DNA of 64,000 nucleotides from CAYGZM01 sp964354365. Lineage in GTDB: Bacteria; Planctomycetota; Phycisphaerae; Sedimentisphaerales; Anaerobacaceae. Under the pieces are notes generated by a model, which was not told the DNA's origin, did no database searches, and saw nothing but the letters and a program-made list of their open reading frames with translations. The stretch covers positions 11,299-75,298 of the forward strand of contig CAYGZM010000003.1 of NCBI GenBank assembly GCA_964354365.1, read 5' to 3'. Within the stretch, counting starts at the first letter, position 1, and the number at the start of each line of letters is the position of its first letter. Positions 51,895 through 61,485 of the stretch are shown here, piece after piece. The translations under genes and the position numbers were made by a program.

Positions 51895-53715
51895 ATGTGC
51901 GGCATAGTCGGTTTCAACTGGGAAGATAAACGCAAAATAGAGATTCTCGCGTCGCTGCTCGAGCACCGGGGGCCTGAGCAGGAAGGATTTCACGTCCGCG
52001 ACGGCGTCTCGATCGGGCATAAGAGATTGTGCATCCTTGACCTCTCGGAAAAAGGAAGACAACCCATTTACAATGAAGATGGCACTATCTGCATAACGTA
52101 CAACGGCGAGGTCTTCAACTTCGAGAGCCTTCGCGATACCCTTGAAGAGGCAGGCCACAAATTTGTCTCGAAAACGGACACCGAGGTCCTCATCCACGCC
52201 TACGAACAATGGGGGACAGGCCTTCTCGAGAAAATCAACGGCCAATTCGCCTTCTGCATTTTCGATAGAAATGAGAACCTTTTTTTCCTCGCGCGCGACC
52301 GCCTCGGAATCAAGCCGCTCTATTACTATCACAACGCCGGGCGATTCATATTCGGCTCCGAGATGAAAGTTCTCTTGAAAAGCGACATCAAAAGGCAAAT
52401 CAGCGAAAAGGCCCTGAACCACTACCTGCTTTTCGGATATACTCCGTCAGGCGAGTCTATTCTCGAAGGCGTTCAAAAGCTTCTGCCCGGCTCGTACCTT
52501 ATATACGACCTCACGGCCAAAAAGATAACTGAGAACGCGCGCTACTGGTCGCTGTCGTTCGACGGCGATGCTTCCATCACAGAGGAGCAGGCCAGGCGAG
52601 AAATCGCAGAGAGGCTCGAACAAAGCGTGAAGGCCCAGCTCATCGCTGATGTGCCGTTGGGGGCGTTTCTGTCCGGCGGCGTGGACAGCTCCATAATAGT
52701 CGCCCTTATGAGAAAGTACGTAAAGGAGCTGAACACCTTCTCGGTCAGGTTTGACCGGCCAGGCTACGACGAATCGAAGTACGCAAAAATAGTCTCGGAT
52801 ATGTTCCGGACCCGGCATCACGAGATCGAGTTCAACGCCGAGAGCGTAAGGGACCTGATTGAGCAATTGCCCTATTATTACGATGAACCTTTCGGCGACT
52901 CCTCGATGATACCGACCTGCCTTGTCTGCCGCGTCGCCAGGAAGTACGTCACCGTCTCTCTATCGGGAACCGGAGGCGATGAATTATTCGCAGGCTACCC
53001 GCGGTATCTCCAGTTCGGCGTGCTAAAGAAGCTGAATCGGCTGCCCGCACCCGCCAAGAATATACTGAGTTTCTCCGTTCGGACCCTTAATACCTTGCTG
53101 CGAAACGATATGCTCAACAAGCTCCAGACCTTCCTCGGCCCGAAGGAGCAGGCGTGGGAGATTTACCTCAAGCTGTTCAGCTATATGTTTCGCAGCGGCG
53201 ACGAGCAAAGCCGGGACCTCGCCGAGTTCGGCCACTTTGCCGAACACTTCAAGTACGAAAACGATGTTACCAACGCCCTGAGCTTCGAGACGATGGAGTA
53301 TCTGCCTGAGTGCCTGCTGACCAAAGAGGACCGGGCCTCGATGGCCGTTAGTCTCGAGGTCAGGGTCCCATTTTTGGATCATACGTTTGTGGAATTCGCC
53401 GCAAAGATTCCTCCACACTTCAAGGTAAGAGGATTAGACAAAAAGCATATCCTGAAGAAGGCATTTTGCGATATTCTGCCACACAAAATCCTGTATCGCA
53501 AAAAGAAGGGCTTCGCCGTGCCTCTGGCGCACTATTTTAGAAGCGAGTTGAGGGATTTTGCTCAGGAGGAGATATTTGCCGGTCCGGCGTTCGATTATTA
53601 CAACAGAAGCTTTGTGGATAAGCTGTGGCAGAAGCACCAAAAGGGCACTGCCGATTACTCCAGACTCTTCTGGAGCATTATGATGTTCAATCTTTGGCAC
53701 AAGAAATGGATGTGA
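51895..53715 (+). CDS. asnB: Asparagine synthase, glutamine-hydrolysing (copy 2)
   Basis: This 606-residue AsnB-type enzyme begins MCGIVGFNWEDKRKIEI with the amidotransferase Cys2 and carries PP-loop AFLSGGVDSSIIVALM plus LSGTGGDELFAGYPRYL. The first domain hydrolyses glutamine and channels ammonia to an AMP-activated carboxylate. It closes the plus-strand arm of the polysaccharide locus and converges with the minus-strand arm, 22 bases away. A second AsnB-type gene in the same locus suggests two different amidation steps. Free asparagine synthesis cannot be excluded. Confidence 0.92.
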   Translation: MCGIVGFNWEDKRKIEILASLLEHRGPEQEGFHVRDGVSIGHKRLCILDLSEKGRQPIYNEDGTICITYNGEVFNFESLRDTLEEAGHKFVSKTDTEVLIHAYEQWGTGLLEKINGQFAFCIFDRNENLFFLARDRLGIKPLYYYHNAGRFIFGSEMKVLLKSDIKRQISEKALNHYLLFGYTPSGESILEGVQKLLPGSYLIYDLTAKKITENARYWSLSFDGDASITEEQARREIAERLEQSVKAQLIADVPLGAFLSGGVDSSIIVALMRKYVKELNTFSVRFDRPGYDESKYAKIVSDMFRTRHHEIEFNAESVRDLIEQLPYYYDEPFGDSSMIPTCLVCRVARKYVTVSLSGTGGDELFAGYPRYLQFGVLKKLNRLPAPAKNILSFSVRTLNTLLRNDMLNKLQTFLGPKEQAWEIYLKLFSYMFRSGDEQSRDLAEFGHFAEHFKYENDVTNALSFETMEYLPECLLTKEDRASMAVSLEVRVPFLDHTFVEFAAKIPPHFKVRGLDKKHILKKAFCDILPHKILYRKKKGFAVPLAHYFRSELRDFAQEEIFAGPAFDYYNRSFVDKLWQKHQKGTADYSRLFWSIMMFNLWHKKWM

Positions 53716-53737
53716 CCCGAATCCTTCGAGCGACACC

Positions 53738-54781
53738 CTAAGCGCCGGCCGCGTTCCTGAGAATGCTGGCCAATTCATCTGTAATAGTCGCCACAGAGTA
53801 GCTCTGCTTGACTACTTCACGTCCGGCCCTGCCTAACTTGACCTGCAGCGACCAATCTCGATAAAGCGTATCTAAAGCATCGTACCACTCATCCGCAGAG
53901 ATCACCCCAAAACCAATTTGGCCCTTCGCAAGGACCTCGTTATTCATCCCCACCCGTGAGACCACCACCGGCAGGCCCACCGCCATATATTGCAGCATCT
54001 TGAAACTGCATTTTCCCCGCGTCCACTTGTCGTCCGACAGCGGCATGATCCCGACTGACATCTCCTGCAGCGCTGTAACCTCCACCTCTTTGCTCCAGGG
54101 CACAAAGCGAATCCTTTCGGGTGCAATCGCACGAGACTCCCACGGTCGTTGGGCAACAAGGCGTAACTCGGCGTCAGGGTGGTCTTGCAGAAAGCGCTTC
54201 AGTGGCTGCTCAACAAGACTCAGGTATTTGTAGTTGCACGCCAGGCCCGTCCAGCCAATGATGAACTTCTGCGGCGGCTTGCCCTCAATGTTTGGACGCA
54301 GCGTGTAGCGAGCCACGTCGATAGCGGTGGGAACAACATGCACAGTCCTGCAACAGCGGTTGAAGTAATCTGCGAGGTAATTGTTACCCACAATGACCGC
54401 ATCCATCGCTCGTGCGATGTGAGGGACGGCAATACGGCCGAAAGGCAAGCTTAACCAGATGGCGTCGTCCACATCCATCACCCGCGGACGCTTGAGTAAA
54501 CGCTCAAATGTCTCATAGCCCTTAACCAGCTCTCTGCTCACCCAGACAACGTCGGCATCGCGGGTGCGGAAAAGCGCGGGTACCCTTGCGCAAATCTTAA
54601 ACGGACTCGGCAGTCCGCAGCTCTTCTCAAAGAATGGGACATGTTCGCGGACAATCACTCCTCGCCCGGCAAGCCCGGGAAAGTACTGCCTGAACCTAAA
54701 ACGCGAACCCGGCTCATCCCAGCCGCCTGTCAGCGCTGCGACTTTGATCAAGGGTCTGCAGTCGTTCTTATTTGGATTCAT
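53738..54781 (-). CDS. Glycosyltransferase, GT-B fold
   Basis: This 347-residue protein has an N-terminal part with VMDVDDAIWLSLPFGRIAVP and MDAVIVGNNYLADYF, then a C-terminal donor-binding part including IIGWTGLACNYKYL, FVPWSKEVEVTALQEMSVGI MPLSDDKWTRGK and FKMLQYMAVGLPVVVSRVG. This arrangement is seen in GT4-like enzymes of planctomycetes and cyanobacteria. It is last in the minus-strand arm, separated from the flippase gene by three bases. Both ends are consistent with a cytoplasmic enzyme. Confidence 0.82.
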   Translation of the reverse strand: MNPNKNDCRPLIKVAALTGGWDEPGSRFRFRQYFPGLAGRGVIVREHVPFFEKSCGLPSPFKICARVPALFRTRDADVVWVSRELVKGYETFERLLKRPRVMDVDDAIWLSLPFGRIAVPHIARAMDAVIVGNNYLADYFNRCCRTVHVVPTAIDVARYTLRPNIEGKPPQKFIIGWTGLACNYKYLSLVEQPLKRFLQDHPDAELRLVAQRPWESRAIAPERIRFVPWSKEVEVTALQEMSVGIMPLSDDKWTRGKCSFKMLQYMAVGLPVVVSRVGMNNEVLAKGQIGFGVISADEWYDALDTLYRDWSLQVKLGRAGREVVKQSYSVATITDELASILRNAAGA

Positions 54782-54784
54782 TCT

Positions 54785-56050
54785 CTACGCGTCAAATAGC
54801 GGTGCAACATGTTTCCTGAAGTAGACTTCGAACATAACCGTTCGCCCACAATACGCAATAACGGTAGCCACCGCTGCTCCGTATACACCCATTCGCCAAA
54901 CGAGCGCCAGATCCAAAAGAACGTTCGCTACCGCCTGTGCAGCGTCTGCACACTGAGCAAAACGGTATCTCTCAAGTGCATACAAAAGCGGGGTGTAAAA
55001 GCCGGAATAAAGAGCTGGAACACAACCTATCAGGAGAATTCTAAGAATACCGATTGAATCGTCATAAACACCGCCGTACACCGTCTTGACTAAATAAGGG
55101 GCAAATACAAACAACATGCAGATTGGTGCAAGGCCCAGCAGAAACGCCTTGGGTCTTTTGGATGCGAGATATACTCTTATGGCCTGCTTGTCGTCGATAC
55201 GTGTGCTTGCAAAGGGCATGAAGTAATGAACCACCACAAACGTGAGCATGGTCATACCCTTGAAAATCTGGTAAGCAAAATTGTATATGCCTATATCATC
55301 CATCGGGACGTAGTATCGCAGCACGATGTTGTCACCCCAGTTGACCAGATAGACCGAGCTCGCGCCCAGGAGTACCCATTTCGTAAAGGTGAAATTATCC
55401 CTGAAGTACTCCCGGTCCCATACTATCGGCAACAAGACCTTAAAATCAACGCATCTTATGAAAGAAAAGATCACAATGATCGCCGACAGCGAGTAGATCA
55501 AAAAGGCCGAGTTGAGATTGATCCAGCCAATAAGCCTTAAACCCAGAATCAGAAGCAGACTGCACAACCCAAAAAAGAATTCGAGTAAAGAGTGTTGCGT
55601 CCTTTGGCCGGTTGCGAGAAACAGGTTGCTCAGAAAGCTCTCCGACGATATACCGAGAAAAGCCAGACACAGAAAAAGCAAGTTCATCTTTGAGATCTGA
55701 GCAAAGGACATGACGTATTTGGCGGAAGCAAGAACCATCAGGAGAAACAACACGAGGCTTACCGCCACAAACACACACTGGACCGTGAAAGTTCTGTTGA
55801 TCTTGCCCGTAGCGGCTCGCTCGCGGCCGCCGTACACGACAAACGGCACTTGAATCGATGAAATGAACAGCGAGACGAAAAAGAAAATGAGCATCTTCGC
55901 CAGGGAATAGCTGCCGAATAGCCCTGGCGAGAAGAACTTGGCTATGACCAAAGGGGCAACCATAGCCAGTGCTTGTCCGGTTGCTTTCAAAGCGACGAAT
56001 GACAGCAGGGCCTTACCCTGCATAGCTTCCTGTTTGATCCTATCGAGCAT
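54785..56050 (-). CDS. Wzx-like polysaccharide flippase
   Basis: This 421-residue integral membrane protein has about 12-14 hydrophobic helices and the layout of polysaccharide-biosynthesis (MATE/MOP superfamily) transporters: GKALLSFVALKATGQALAMV at the start, FSPGLFGSYSLAKMLIFFF, and WVLLGASSVYLVNWGDNIVL near the middle. It would move undecaprenol-linked units to the outer face. It lies between a glycosyltransferase and methyltransferases on the same strand. No adjacent Wzy-like polymerase was recognised. Confidence 0.84.
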   Translation of the reverse strand: MLDRIKQEAMQGKALLSFVALKATGQALAMVAPLVIAKFFSPGLFGSYSLAKMLIFFFVSLFISSIQVPFVVYGGRERAATGKINRTFTVQCVFVAVSLVLFLLMVLASAKYVMSFAQISKMNLLFLCLAFLGISSESFLSNLFLATGQRTQHSLLEFFFGLCSLLLILGLRLIGWINLNSAFLIYSLSAIIVIFSFIRCVDFKVLLPIVWDREYFRDNFTFTKWVLLGASSVYLVNWGDNIVLRYYVPMDDIGIYNFAYQIFKGMTMLTFVVVHYFMPFASTRIDDKQAIRVYLASKRPKAFLLGLAPICMLFVFAPYLVKTVYGGVYDDSIGILRILLIGCVPALYSGFYTPLLYALERYRFAQCADAAQAVANVLLDLALVWRMGVYGAAVATVIAYCGRTVMFEVYFRKHVAPLFDA

Positions 56051-56064
56051 GGATGGGCGACGGC

Positions 56065-56670
56065 CTATTCATCTTTGGTGAATACTACCTCAATTCCAAA
56101 ACACGGAAAGAGGTAGCAGAGATTCTCTTCGTAAAACTCCTGCAAGAAACTGCATGAATTCAGAACCACACCCATAACTCGTTTGATGATTTTCCTGCAA
56201 AGGAAAGGGGAATCAAAAACGAGCCGCTGGGAGACGATTCTGATTTTTCTGTCGAAATAATAATCCGGAACCTTCCGCCTCAACTGATAGTTCATACCCA
56301 CAAAATAATAGAAGCTATATAACCCGAAGAATCTCACGTGCGTAGGATCAGAATAGTAGTAAGGATTCGAGAAATGAGGCACGAAGACGAATGTCCTGCC
56401 GTTTTTCTTCAACACCCTTAAAATCTCGCCCATCAGTTTCCCAAAGTCATGAATGTGTTCGAAACAACTCAGAGCGTATATCTCATCGACAGAACCATCT
56501 GGTATGAAATCAAGCCCATCTTCAATGTCGGCAACTATATCCACTCCCGGCAAATCAACCTTATCAATGCCAATCGCGCCGGCCTTCTTGTATCTGCCGC
56601 AGCCAAGCTCCAAGACCACCGGGTCGCTACCTAGAGCTTTCTCCAAATCTATCTTAACCAGAGCTTCCAT
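56065..56670 (-). CDS. SAM-dependent methyltransferase (small)
   Basis: This 201-residue protein has motif I VVLELGCGRYKKAGAIGIDK, an acid loop VDIVADIEDGLDFIPDGSVD and a central CFEHIHDFGKLMGEILRVLK, typical of class I methyltransferases in polysaccharide loci. The segment FVFVPHFSNPYYYSDPTHVR closes the fold. It lacks the long C-terminal cap domain of many sugar methyltransferases. It sits 14 bases upstream of the flippase gene. Confidence 0.82.
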   Translation of the reverse strand: MEALVKIDLEKALGSDPVVLELGCGRYKKAGAIGIDKVDLPGVDIVADIEDGLDFIPDGSVDEIYALSCFEHIHDFGKLMGEILRVLKKNGRTFVFVPHFSNPYYYSDPTHVRFFGLYSFYYFVGMNYQLRRKVPDYYFDRKIRIVSQRLVFDSPFLCRKIIKRVMGVVLNSCSFLQEFYEENLCYLFPCFGIEVVFTKDE

Positions 56671-56686
56671 AATGAAGTGTTGATAG

Positions 56687-57331
56687 TCAGTGCCGGGTGA
56701 ACAATCTAAACAAAACAGAGTTTTTCGGACGAGTGACCAATTTCGTGAGTGCCTTCAACAATCTCGATGGGGGCCTGTGCCACCGCTTCTTCCAGTTCTC
56801 GAACTTTGATATGAATAAATCAATTGTATTATTAGGGATCGGGCTCTTGAAACCCAACCCCACAACGCTATGGGGGAACATTTTGCACCCTGCGGAACCC
56901 ACGAAAGCGGAGTCAAATGGCTTGAGTAAGGACCTGAAGGCTTCGGGCGTAAACCGCCAGTAATCATGCGGGAAGTCGTGAATGGGAAACTTCATTACGG
57001 AACTTATGACAAGGATGCCGTTAGGTTTGAGTATTCTGTGAGACTCCTCAATTGCCCTCCTGACGAATTCCACATGCTCAAGCGTATCGAGGATCAGGAC
57101 TGTCCCGGCTGACTCCGCGGGCAGGTCTATGGCGTGAAGGTTTAGAACCAGGTCCACGCCGGGCCCTTCCCGCATATCACAGCCGATATATCGTTTTCCT
57201 TCAAAAATGGGCCGGAGGTCCGCAAAACCTTCCTGGCCCGGCACCTGCAGCGAACCGAACTCGTAAACCGGCTCCGATACCGGCAGTGTCTCGGCGACAA
57301 TCCTCACGAATTCTTTTATCGACTCACGCAT
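56687..57331 (-). CDS. SAM-dependent methyltransferase (small)
   Basis: This 214-residue protein is a class I methyltransferase-like fold: YEFGSLQVPGQEGFADLRPI, YIGCDMREGPGVDLVLNLHA, VLILDTLEHVEFVRRAIEES HRILKPNGILVISSVMKFPI. The motif I glycine region is divergent (FGSLQVPGQ). It heads the minus-strand arm of the polysaccharide locus, with a gap of 16 bases to the next methyltransferase. The target cannot be inferred. Confidence 0.8.
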   Translation of the reverse strand: MRESIKEFVRIVAETLPVSEPVYEFGSLQVPGQEGFADLRPIFEGKRYIGCDMREGPGVDLVLNLHAIDLPAESAGTVLILDTLEHVEFVRRAIEESHRILKPNGILVISSVMKFPIHDFPHDYWRFTPEAFRSLLKPFDSAFVGSAGCKMFPHSVVGLGFKSPIPNNTIDLFISKFENWKKRWHRPPSRLLKALTKLVTRPKNSVLFRLFTRH

Positions 57332-57583
57332 AATACTTCAGCCTGTTTTCATAAATTGGACACGGTTGCCTAAAGCTCCTGACCAATTCGAGATTATGCC
57401 CTGAGACCTGCTGTTTGCTCAAGACCTTCTTTAGGTTCCAGGCCCGGTCAACACAAGATACTCCATTACTGCAACCTTGTCCTGGACAAGCAATGTCAGT
57501 CGTTACTGCTCGGCGCCGTCTGCAAACCCGGCTATCGGCTGAATCTGCACTGGTATAATTGGCCAAAACGCTCTCCAGCCGGG

Positions 57584-59041
57584 TTAGACGTGTTCCGGGT
57601 CCCAGCTCATAGGGAACGCCCGGCATAGCTCCACCACTTTGGCCCTGATCCGGTCTCTGAGACAATCATCTGCCGTGCACTCCATCTCGCCGGCGATTTC
57701 TACGCCCCTCAAGACCGCATCTATCAGGACGGCTATGTCGGCCATCTCCGCGTCGCCCATACGATTCTTTGTGACGATAGGCGTTCCGAGCCTCAGCCCG
57801 CTCGTTACCATAGCCGGCCTTGTATCGTAAGGCAGCCGATTCATATTGACGATTATCCCGCACTGCTCGAGGGCCTTTTGCGACGCCGCGCCCGTCAGGC
57901 CGGGCCGCAGATTGCTTACGTTCATCAGGACCATGTGGTTGTCAGTCCCGCCCGTCAGCACATCGTAACCCAAATCAACCAGCGCGCCGGCGAGTCTCTG
58001 CGCGTTGCTTATAATTTTGAACTGCCTGGCCCTGTAGGCCTCGGACAGCGTCTCTTTGAAGAATACCGCCTTGGCCGCCGCATTATTCAGATAGGGCGTT
58101 CCCTGCACGCCCGGAAACGTCGTTCTGTCGATATGCTCCCACAGCGTCACACTTCTGCCGCCGAGCGTTATCCTCCCGTCGAAGTCTCTGCCCATCAGTA
58201 TGAGGCCGCCTCTGGGCCCGCCCGGCTTATACGTGCTTGTCGTAGTGAAATGGGCGGAGTCTATGGACGAGGGATGCGCGCCGGCTATAACCAGCCCGGC
58301 TATGTGCGAGATATCGGCCATCAAATATGCGCCAACCTCGTCCGCAATCGCCCTGAACCTCTCGAAATCTATCACCCTCGAATACGCGCTGGCGCCGCAG
58401 ATTATCAGCTTCGGCCGGACCTTTATCGCTTTAGCTCGGATGGCGTCGTAATCCAGCAGGAACGTTTCCCTGTCAACGTAGTAGTGTTCCACGTCGAAGA
58501 ACTTCCCGCTGAACGACGCCTTTGCCCCGTGCGATAAATGCCCGCCCTGGTCCACGCCGAGGCTCAATATTTTATCACCCCTGTCCAGCATTGCGGTAAG
58601 GACGATTTGATTGGCGCCGGTCCCGGAGTGCGGCTGGACGTTTGCGTATTGAGCGCCGAAGGCCTCCTTCGCGCGGGCCGCCGCCAATGTCTCGATATCG
58701 TCAACGACCTCGCAGCCGCCGTGATATCTCGCACCGGGGAACCCTTCGGTAGTTTTGTTCTGAACTACCGACCCAAGTGCGGCGAGCACCGCCCTGGAGC
58801 ACTGATTCTCCGCTGCGATAAGCTGGATCGTGTGCTGCAGCCGGTCATACTCCCTCCTCAGAAGCTCATAAATATGAGGGTCCGTCTTGCGAAGGGCGTC
58901 GAGGATGCCCGCGTGATAGTCATCACAGCTTTGAAACTGCTCGGATTCTTTGCCGAGAGCTTCGCAAGCCTCTTTGGCCGAATGTAATGCGCCAAGCTCG
59001 TTCACGCGAAGCTCTTCACTGCTGTGCTTGTCCAACGACAT
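57584..59041 (-). CDS. glyA: Serine hydroxymethyltransferase, long and variant
   Basis: This 485-residue PLP enzyme interconverts serine and glycine with tetrahydrofolate. SHMT marks are QLIAAENQCSRAVLAALGSV, EGFPGARYHGG, NVQPHSGTGANQ, GGHLSHGA and DISHIAGLVIAG. The pyridoxal lysine segment reads TTTSTYKPGGPRGG in place of the usual TTTTHKTLRGPRGG, so Lys is shifted by one and lacks the usual His. An N-terminal extension (~50 residues) precedes the usual start. ATG 59041 is favoured over a far-upstream in-frame codon (59107). It sits between rseP and the polysaccharide arm; co-transcription is possible. Confidence 0.9.
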   Translation of the reverse strand: MSLDKHSSEELRVNELGALHSAKEACEALGKESEQFQSCDDYHAGILDALRKTDPHIYELLRREYDRLQHTIQLIAAENQCSRAVLAALGSVVQNKTTEGFPGARYHGGCEVVDDIETLAAARAKEAFGAQYANVQPHSGTGANQIVLTAMLDRGDKILSLGVDQGGHLSHGAKASFSGKFFDVEHYYVDRETFLLDYDAIRAKAIKVRPKLIICGASAYSRVIDFERFRAIADEVGAYLMADISHIAGLVIAGAHPSSIDSAHFTTTSTYKPGGPRGGLILMGRDFDGRITLGGRSVTLWEHIDRTTFPGVQGTPYLNNAAAKAVFFKETLSEAYRARQFKIISNAQRLAGALVDLGYDVLTGGTDNHMVLMNVSNLRPGLTGAASQKALEQCGIIVNMNRLPYDTRPAMVTSGLRLGTPIVTKNRMGDAEMADIAVLIDAVLRGVEIAGEMECTADDCLRDRIRAKVVELCRAFPMSWDPEHV

Positions 59042-59126
59042 CCGCTGTACCTTGGAATCCTTTCTTGCGTATGAGCAATCTGTTCTGCCTCCTCCTACAG
59101 CCGCCAAAGGCGGGCCGCACGCGAGC

Positions 59127-61427
59127 CTAACTGAAAAAATTCCTGATTACGTCATTGAGAGTCACATAGAGGAACAGCACGAGCACAAGAACCAGGCCGA
59201 CCCGAACAATAATCCCCTGTGTTCGCTCGCTTACCGCCGAGCCTTTGACCTTCTCAACCACAAGAAAGAGCGCCAGGCCTCCATCCAGAGGCGGCAAAGG
59301 AAGGAAGTTGAACACCGCAATTGCCGCATTTATCAGACCAATAAGAAAAAGGTACTCAATCCACATCTTTTCGGCGACGGTGCGGTAACTGGCCGCGAGG
59401 ATGCCGACCGGCCCCATAAGGCCCTTGGGACTGACGGCACCCAGAACCAAGCGCTTTATCGTCAGATATGTCTGCACAATCAGCGTAACTGTCTTCCTGG
59501 CGCCCATGGCAACCGCGTCCACAGGGCCGCTTGCCTTGTAAAGCCGCCTAAGATTCTCAAACTCAACTGCCGCGGCGAGCATCGGCTTGACGGTGATTCC
59601 TTTGTCCCAGCTCTGCGCAATGTTCAACGCAACTGCGCCGGCTGTGTCCTCGTCGATGCGATAATCTATCGTGATGTGCTCGCCGGGGTACTTGCTGATT
59701 TCCCTCACGACGTCGTAGAAGCTGGATACCGGCGTCCTGTCAACGGCCGTTATCACCGCGCCGCGCGGAATATCAAGCGAAGCCACGCCTTCTGCGGCGT
59801 CGATGGTCTTGGCAACAACCGCATGTCCGGCATCGAGCCCCACGACGATACCTATTACCACCCTCTCGCTGTCGGCCTGTCGCATAGGCGTGACTGTAAC
59901 CGCGACTACCTTCTGGGCACCCGTATCGTCCTTTCGCAGAACCTCCAGAGGCATTTCCTTGTTCTCGTACTGCTCCGTAACCTCACGCATCTCCTTGTAA
60001 GTCGGATTCTTAACGTAAGTCGGATTCTTAACATCACCAACCGCCAGGATAATGTCCCCGCTCTTTAAGTCCGGGCGGGAATCCGGTTGCTCCCGTTTCT
60101 TGCCGAACAAAACGACGAAGCCGTCCCTGACTCGGCTCAGAATGCCGCCTCGGGCGCCCTTTTCGGAAACTCCGCCGACGGCGATCACCTGCAAACGCGG
60201 AACCATAGAGTACACGCTGTAAAGCTCCGATTCGGACTTGATATCGCCGCCGGCGCCGAACATCCATTCGAGGGCGATTTGCCCTTTGACGAGCTTTGTT
60301 TCCCCCTTCTTGACCGTCCGCTCAGCCGAAAGCTCCACCGTCGGCGCCAAATCACTTCCTACTATGGACGCCATCTCCCAGTAGCTCTCAACGTCCTTGC
60401 CGTTGACCGATTTGACGACATCGCCGGGAGCCAGACCCGTCTTGGCGAGCAAATCGTTCACGTCGGCCTGATCGGCAGGCTCGGCAACAACCAGGGTCTG
60501 CGGCGGGATCATGCCGAAAGTCTTCCACGGCATGCCGGGCTTCTGCTCGGCCACGAGCGTAAAGTCTTTGACCGAGCCGTCCCGCTTCGCCTTGAAGCTG
60601 ACCTGCTCTTGCCTTCCCGACAAGGCGCCCGCCAGCACAATATCGCTGAAGTCAAGGTTGTAACTCTTGCCGTTGACCTCGATTATCTCGTCGCCCGGCT
60701 CCAGCCCGGCAAGGGCGGCCGGTGAATTCGGCTCCACCCCGCCGACAACCGCGGGCGGCTGCTTTATCCCGATAAGGAACACGATCATAAAAATGATCGC
60801 CGCGGTAATGACATTGAAAACGACGCCCGCCGCTATTACCGCCATCCGCGCCCCGGTCGATTTGTTCGCAAAGGAGCGTGGGTCGTCGCTGGATTTGACC
60901 GGGCCTGTATCATCCTGGCCAAACATCTTGACGTACCCGCCGATGGGAATAAGGCCTATGCAGTACTCGGTATCCCAGGCCCCGCCCGCCGCGGCGGGCC
61001 TGCCTCCGCCCCCGACGGTAAAGCTCAACAAGCTGCCGTCCGATTTGTCCTGTTCATCTTCGTGTGCGGTTGTCTGGTCTTCCTCGTCCTCGTCCTCACC
61101 CCCGTCGTCTTCGTCCTCTTCCGTTCCTCTTTCACTGAGAAACCCCGGCAGGACCCGCACCCTGAACCCCTCCTGCGTCCTTTGGAACCCGAACAAGGTC
61201 GGCATAAAGCCGATCGAGAATATCTCCACCTTTATCCCGGACAGCTTCGCAAACAAGAAGTGCCCGAACTCGTGAACGAGGACCACCGTGCCGAAGCCGA
61301 GCAGGACCAGCAGAACGTTCCCGAGGGCGTCGAACTTCTGCACAATCAGATAGACCACAGCCGCCACTGCGACAGCTAACATAAATACCCTGGACCATTT
61401 ACCAACCGACATCTTTGGCTTTGCCAT
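59127..61427 (-). CDS. rseP: RseP-type site-2 protease with PDZ domains
   Basis: This 766-residue intramembrane zinc metalloprotease cuts membrane-bound regulators. The active site is HEFGH (His52, Glu53, His56) in an early helix, and the second metal-ligand helix carries PLPPLDGGLALFLVVEKV near the end. Between them lie at least two, probably three PDZ domains (SPAALAGLEPGDEIIEVNGK, LAPGDVVKSVNGK, SLDIPRGAVITAVDRTPVSS). An acidic run of Glu/Asp (about 95-130, EEDEDDGGEDEDEEDQ) is inserted before GGYVKM. E. coli RseP is about 450 residues, so this is much longer. GGAG lies 8 bases before ATG 61427. Confidence 0.93.
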   Translation of the reverse strand: MAKPKMSVGKWSRVFMLAVAVAAVVYLIVQKFDALGNVLLVLLGFGTVVLVHEFGHFLFAKLSGIKVEIFSIGFMPTLFGFQRTQEGFRVRVLPGFLSERGTEEDEDDGGEDEDEEDQTTAHEDEQDKSDGSLLSFTVGGGGRPAAAGGAWDTEYCIGLIPIGGYVKMFGQDDTGPVKSSDDPRSFANKSTGARMAVIAAGVVFNVITAAIIFMIVFLIGIKQPPAVVGGVEPNSPAALAGLEPGDEIIEVNGKSYNLDFSDIVLAGALSGRQEQVSFKAKRDGSVKDFTLVAEQKPGMPWKTFGMIPPQTLVVAEPADQADVNDLLAKTGLAPGDVVKSVNGKDVESYWEMASIVGSDLAPTVELSAERTVKKGETKLVKGQIALEWMFGAGGDIKSESELYSVYSMVPRLQVIAVGGVSEKGARGGILSRVRDGFVVLFGKKREQPDSRPDLKSGDIILAVGDVKNPTYVKNPTYKEMREVTEQYENKEMPLEVLRKDDTGAQKVVAVTVTPMRQADSERVVIGIVVGLDAGHAVVAKTIDAAEGVASLDIPRGAVITAVDRTPVSSFYDVVREISKYPGEHITIDYRIDEDTAGAVALNIAQSWDKGITVKPMLAAAVEFENLRRLYKASGPVDAVAMGARKTVTLIVQTYLTIKRLVLGAVSPKGLMGPVGILAASYRTVAEKMWIEYLFLIGLINAAIAVFNFLPLPPLDGGLALFLVVEKVKGSAVSERTQGIIVRVGLVLVLVLFLYVTLNDVIRNFFS

Positions 61428-61485
61428 TAACGCGTCTCCAAACCAGTCAGCGTTTAGCGGATAGCGTTTAGCGTCGAGCTTTTTC

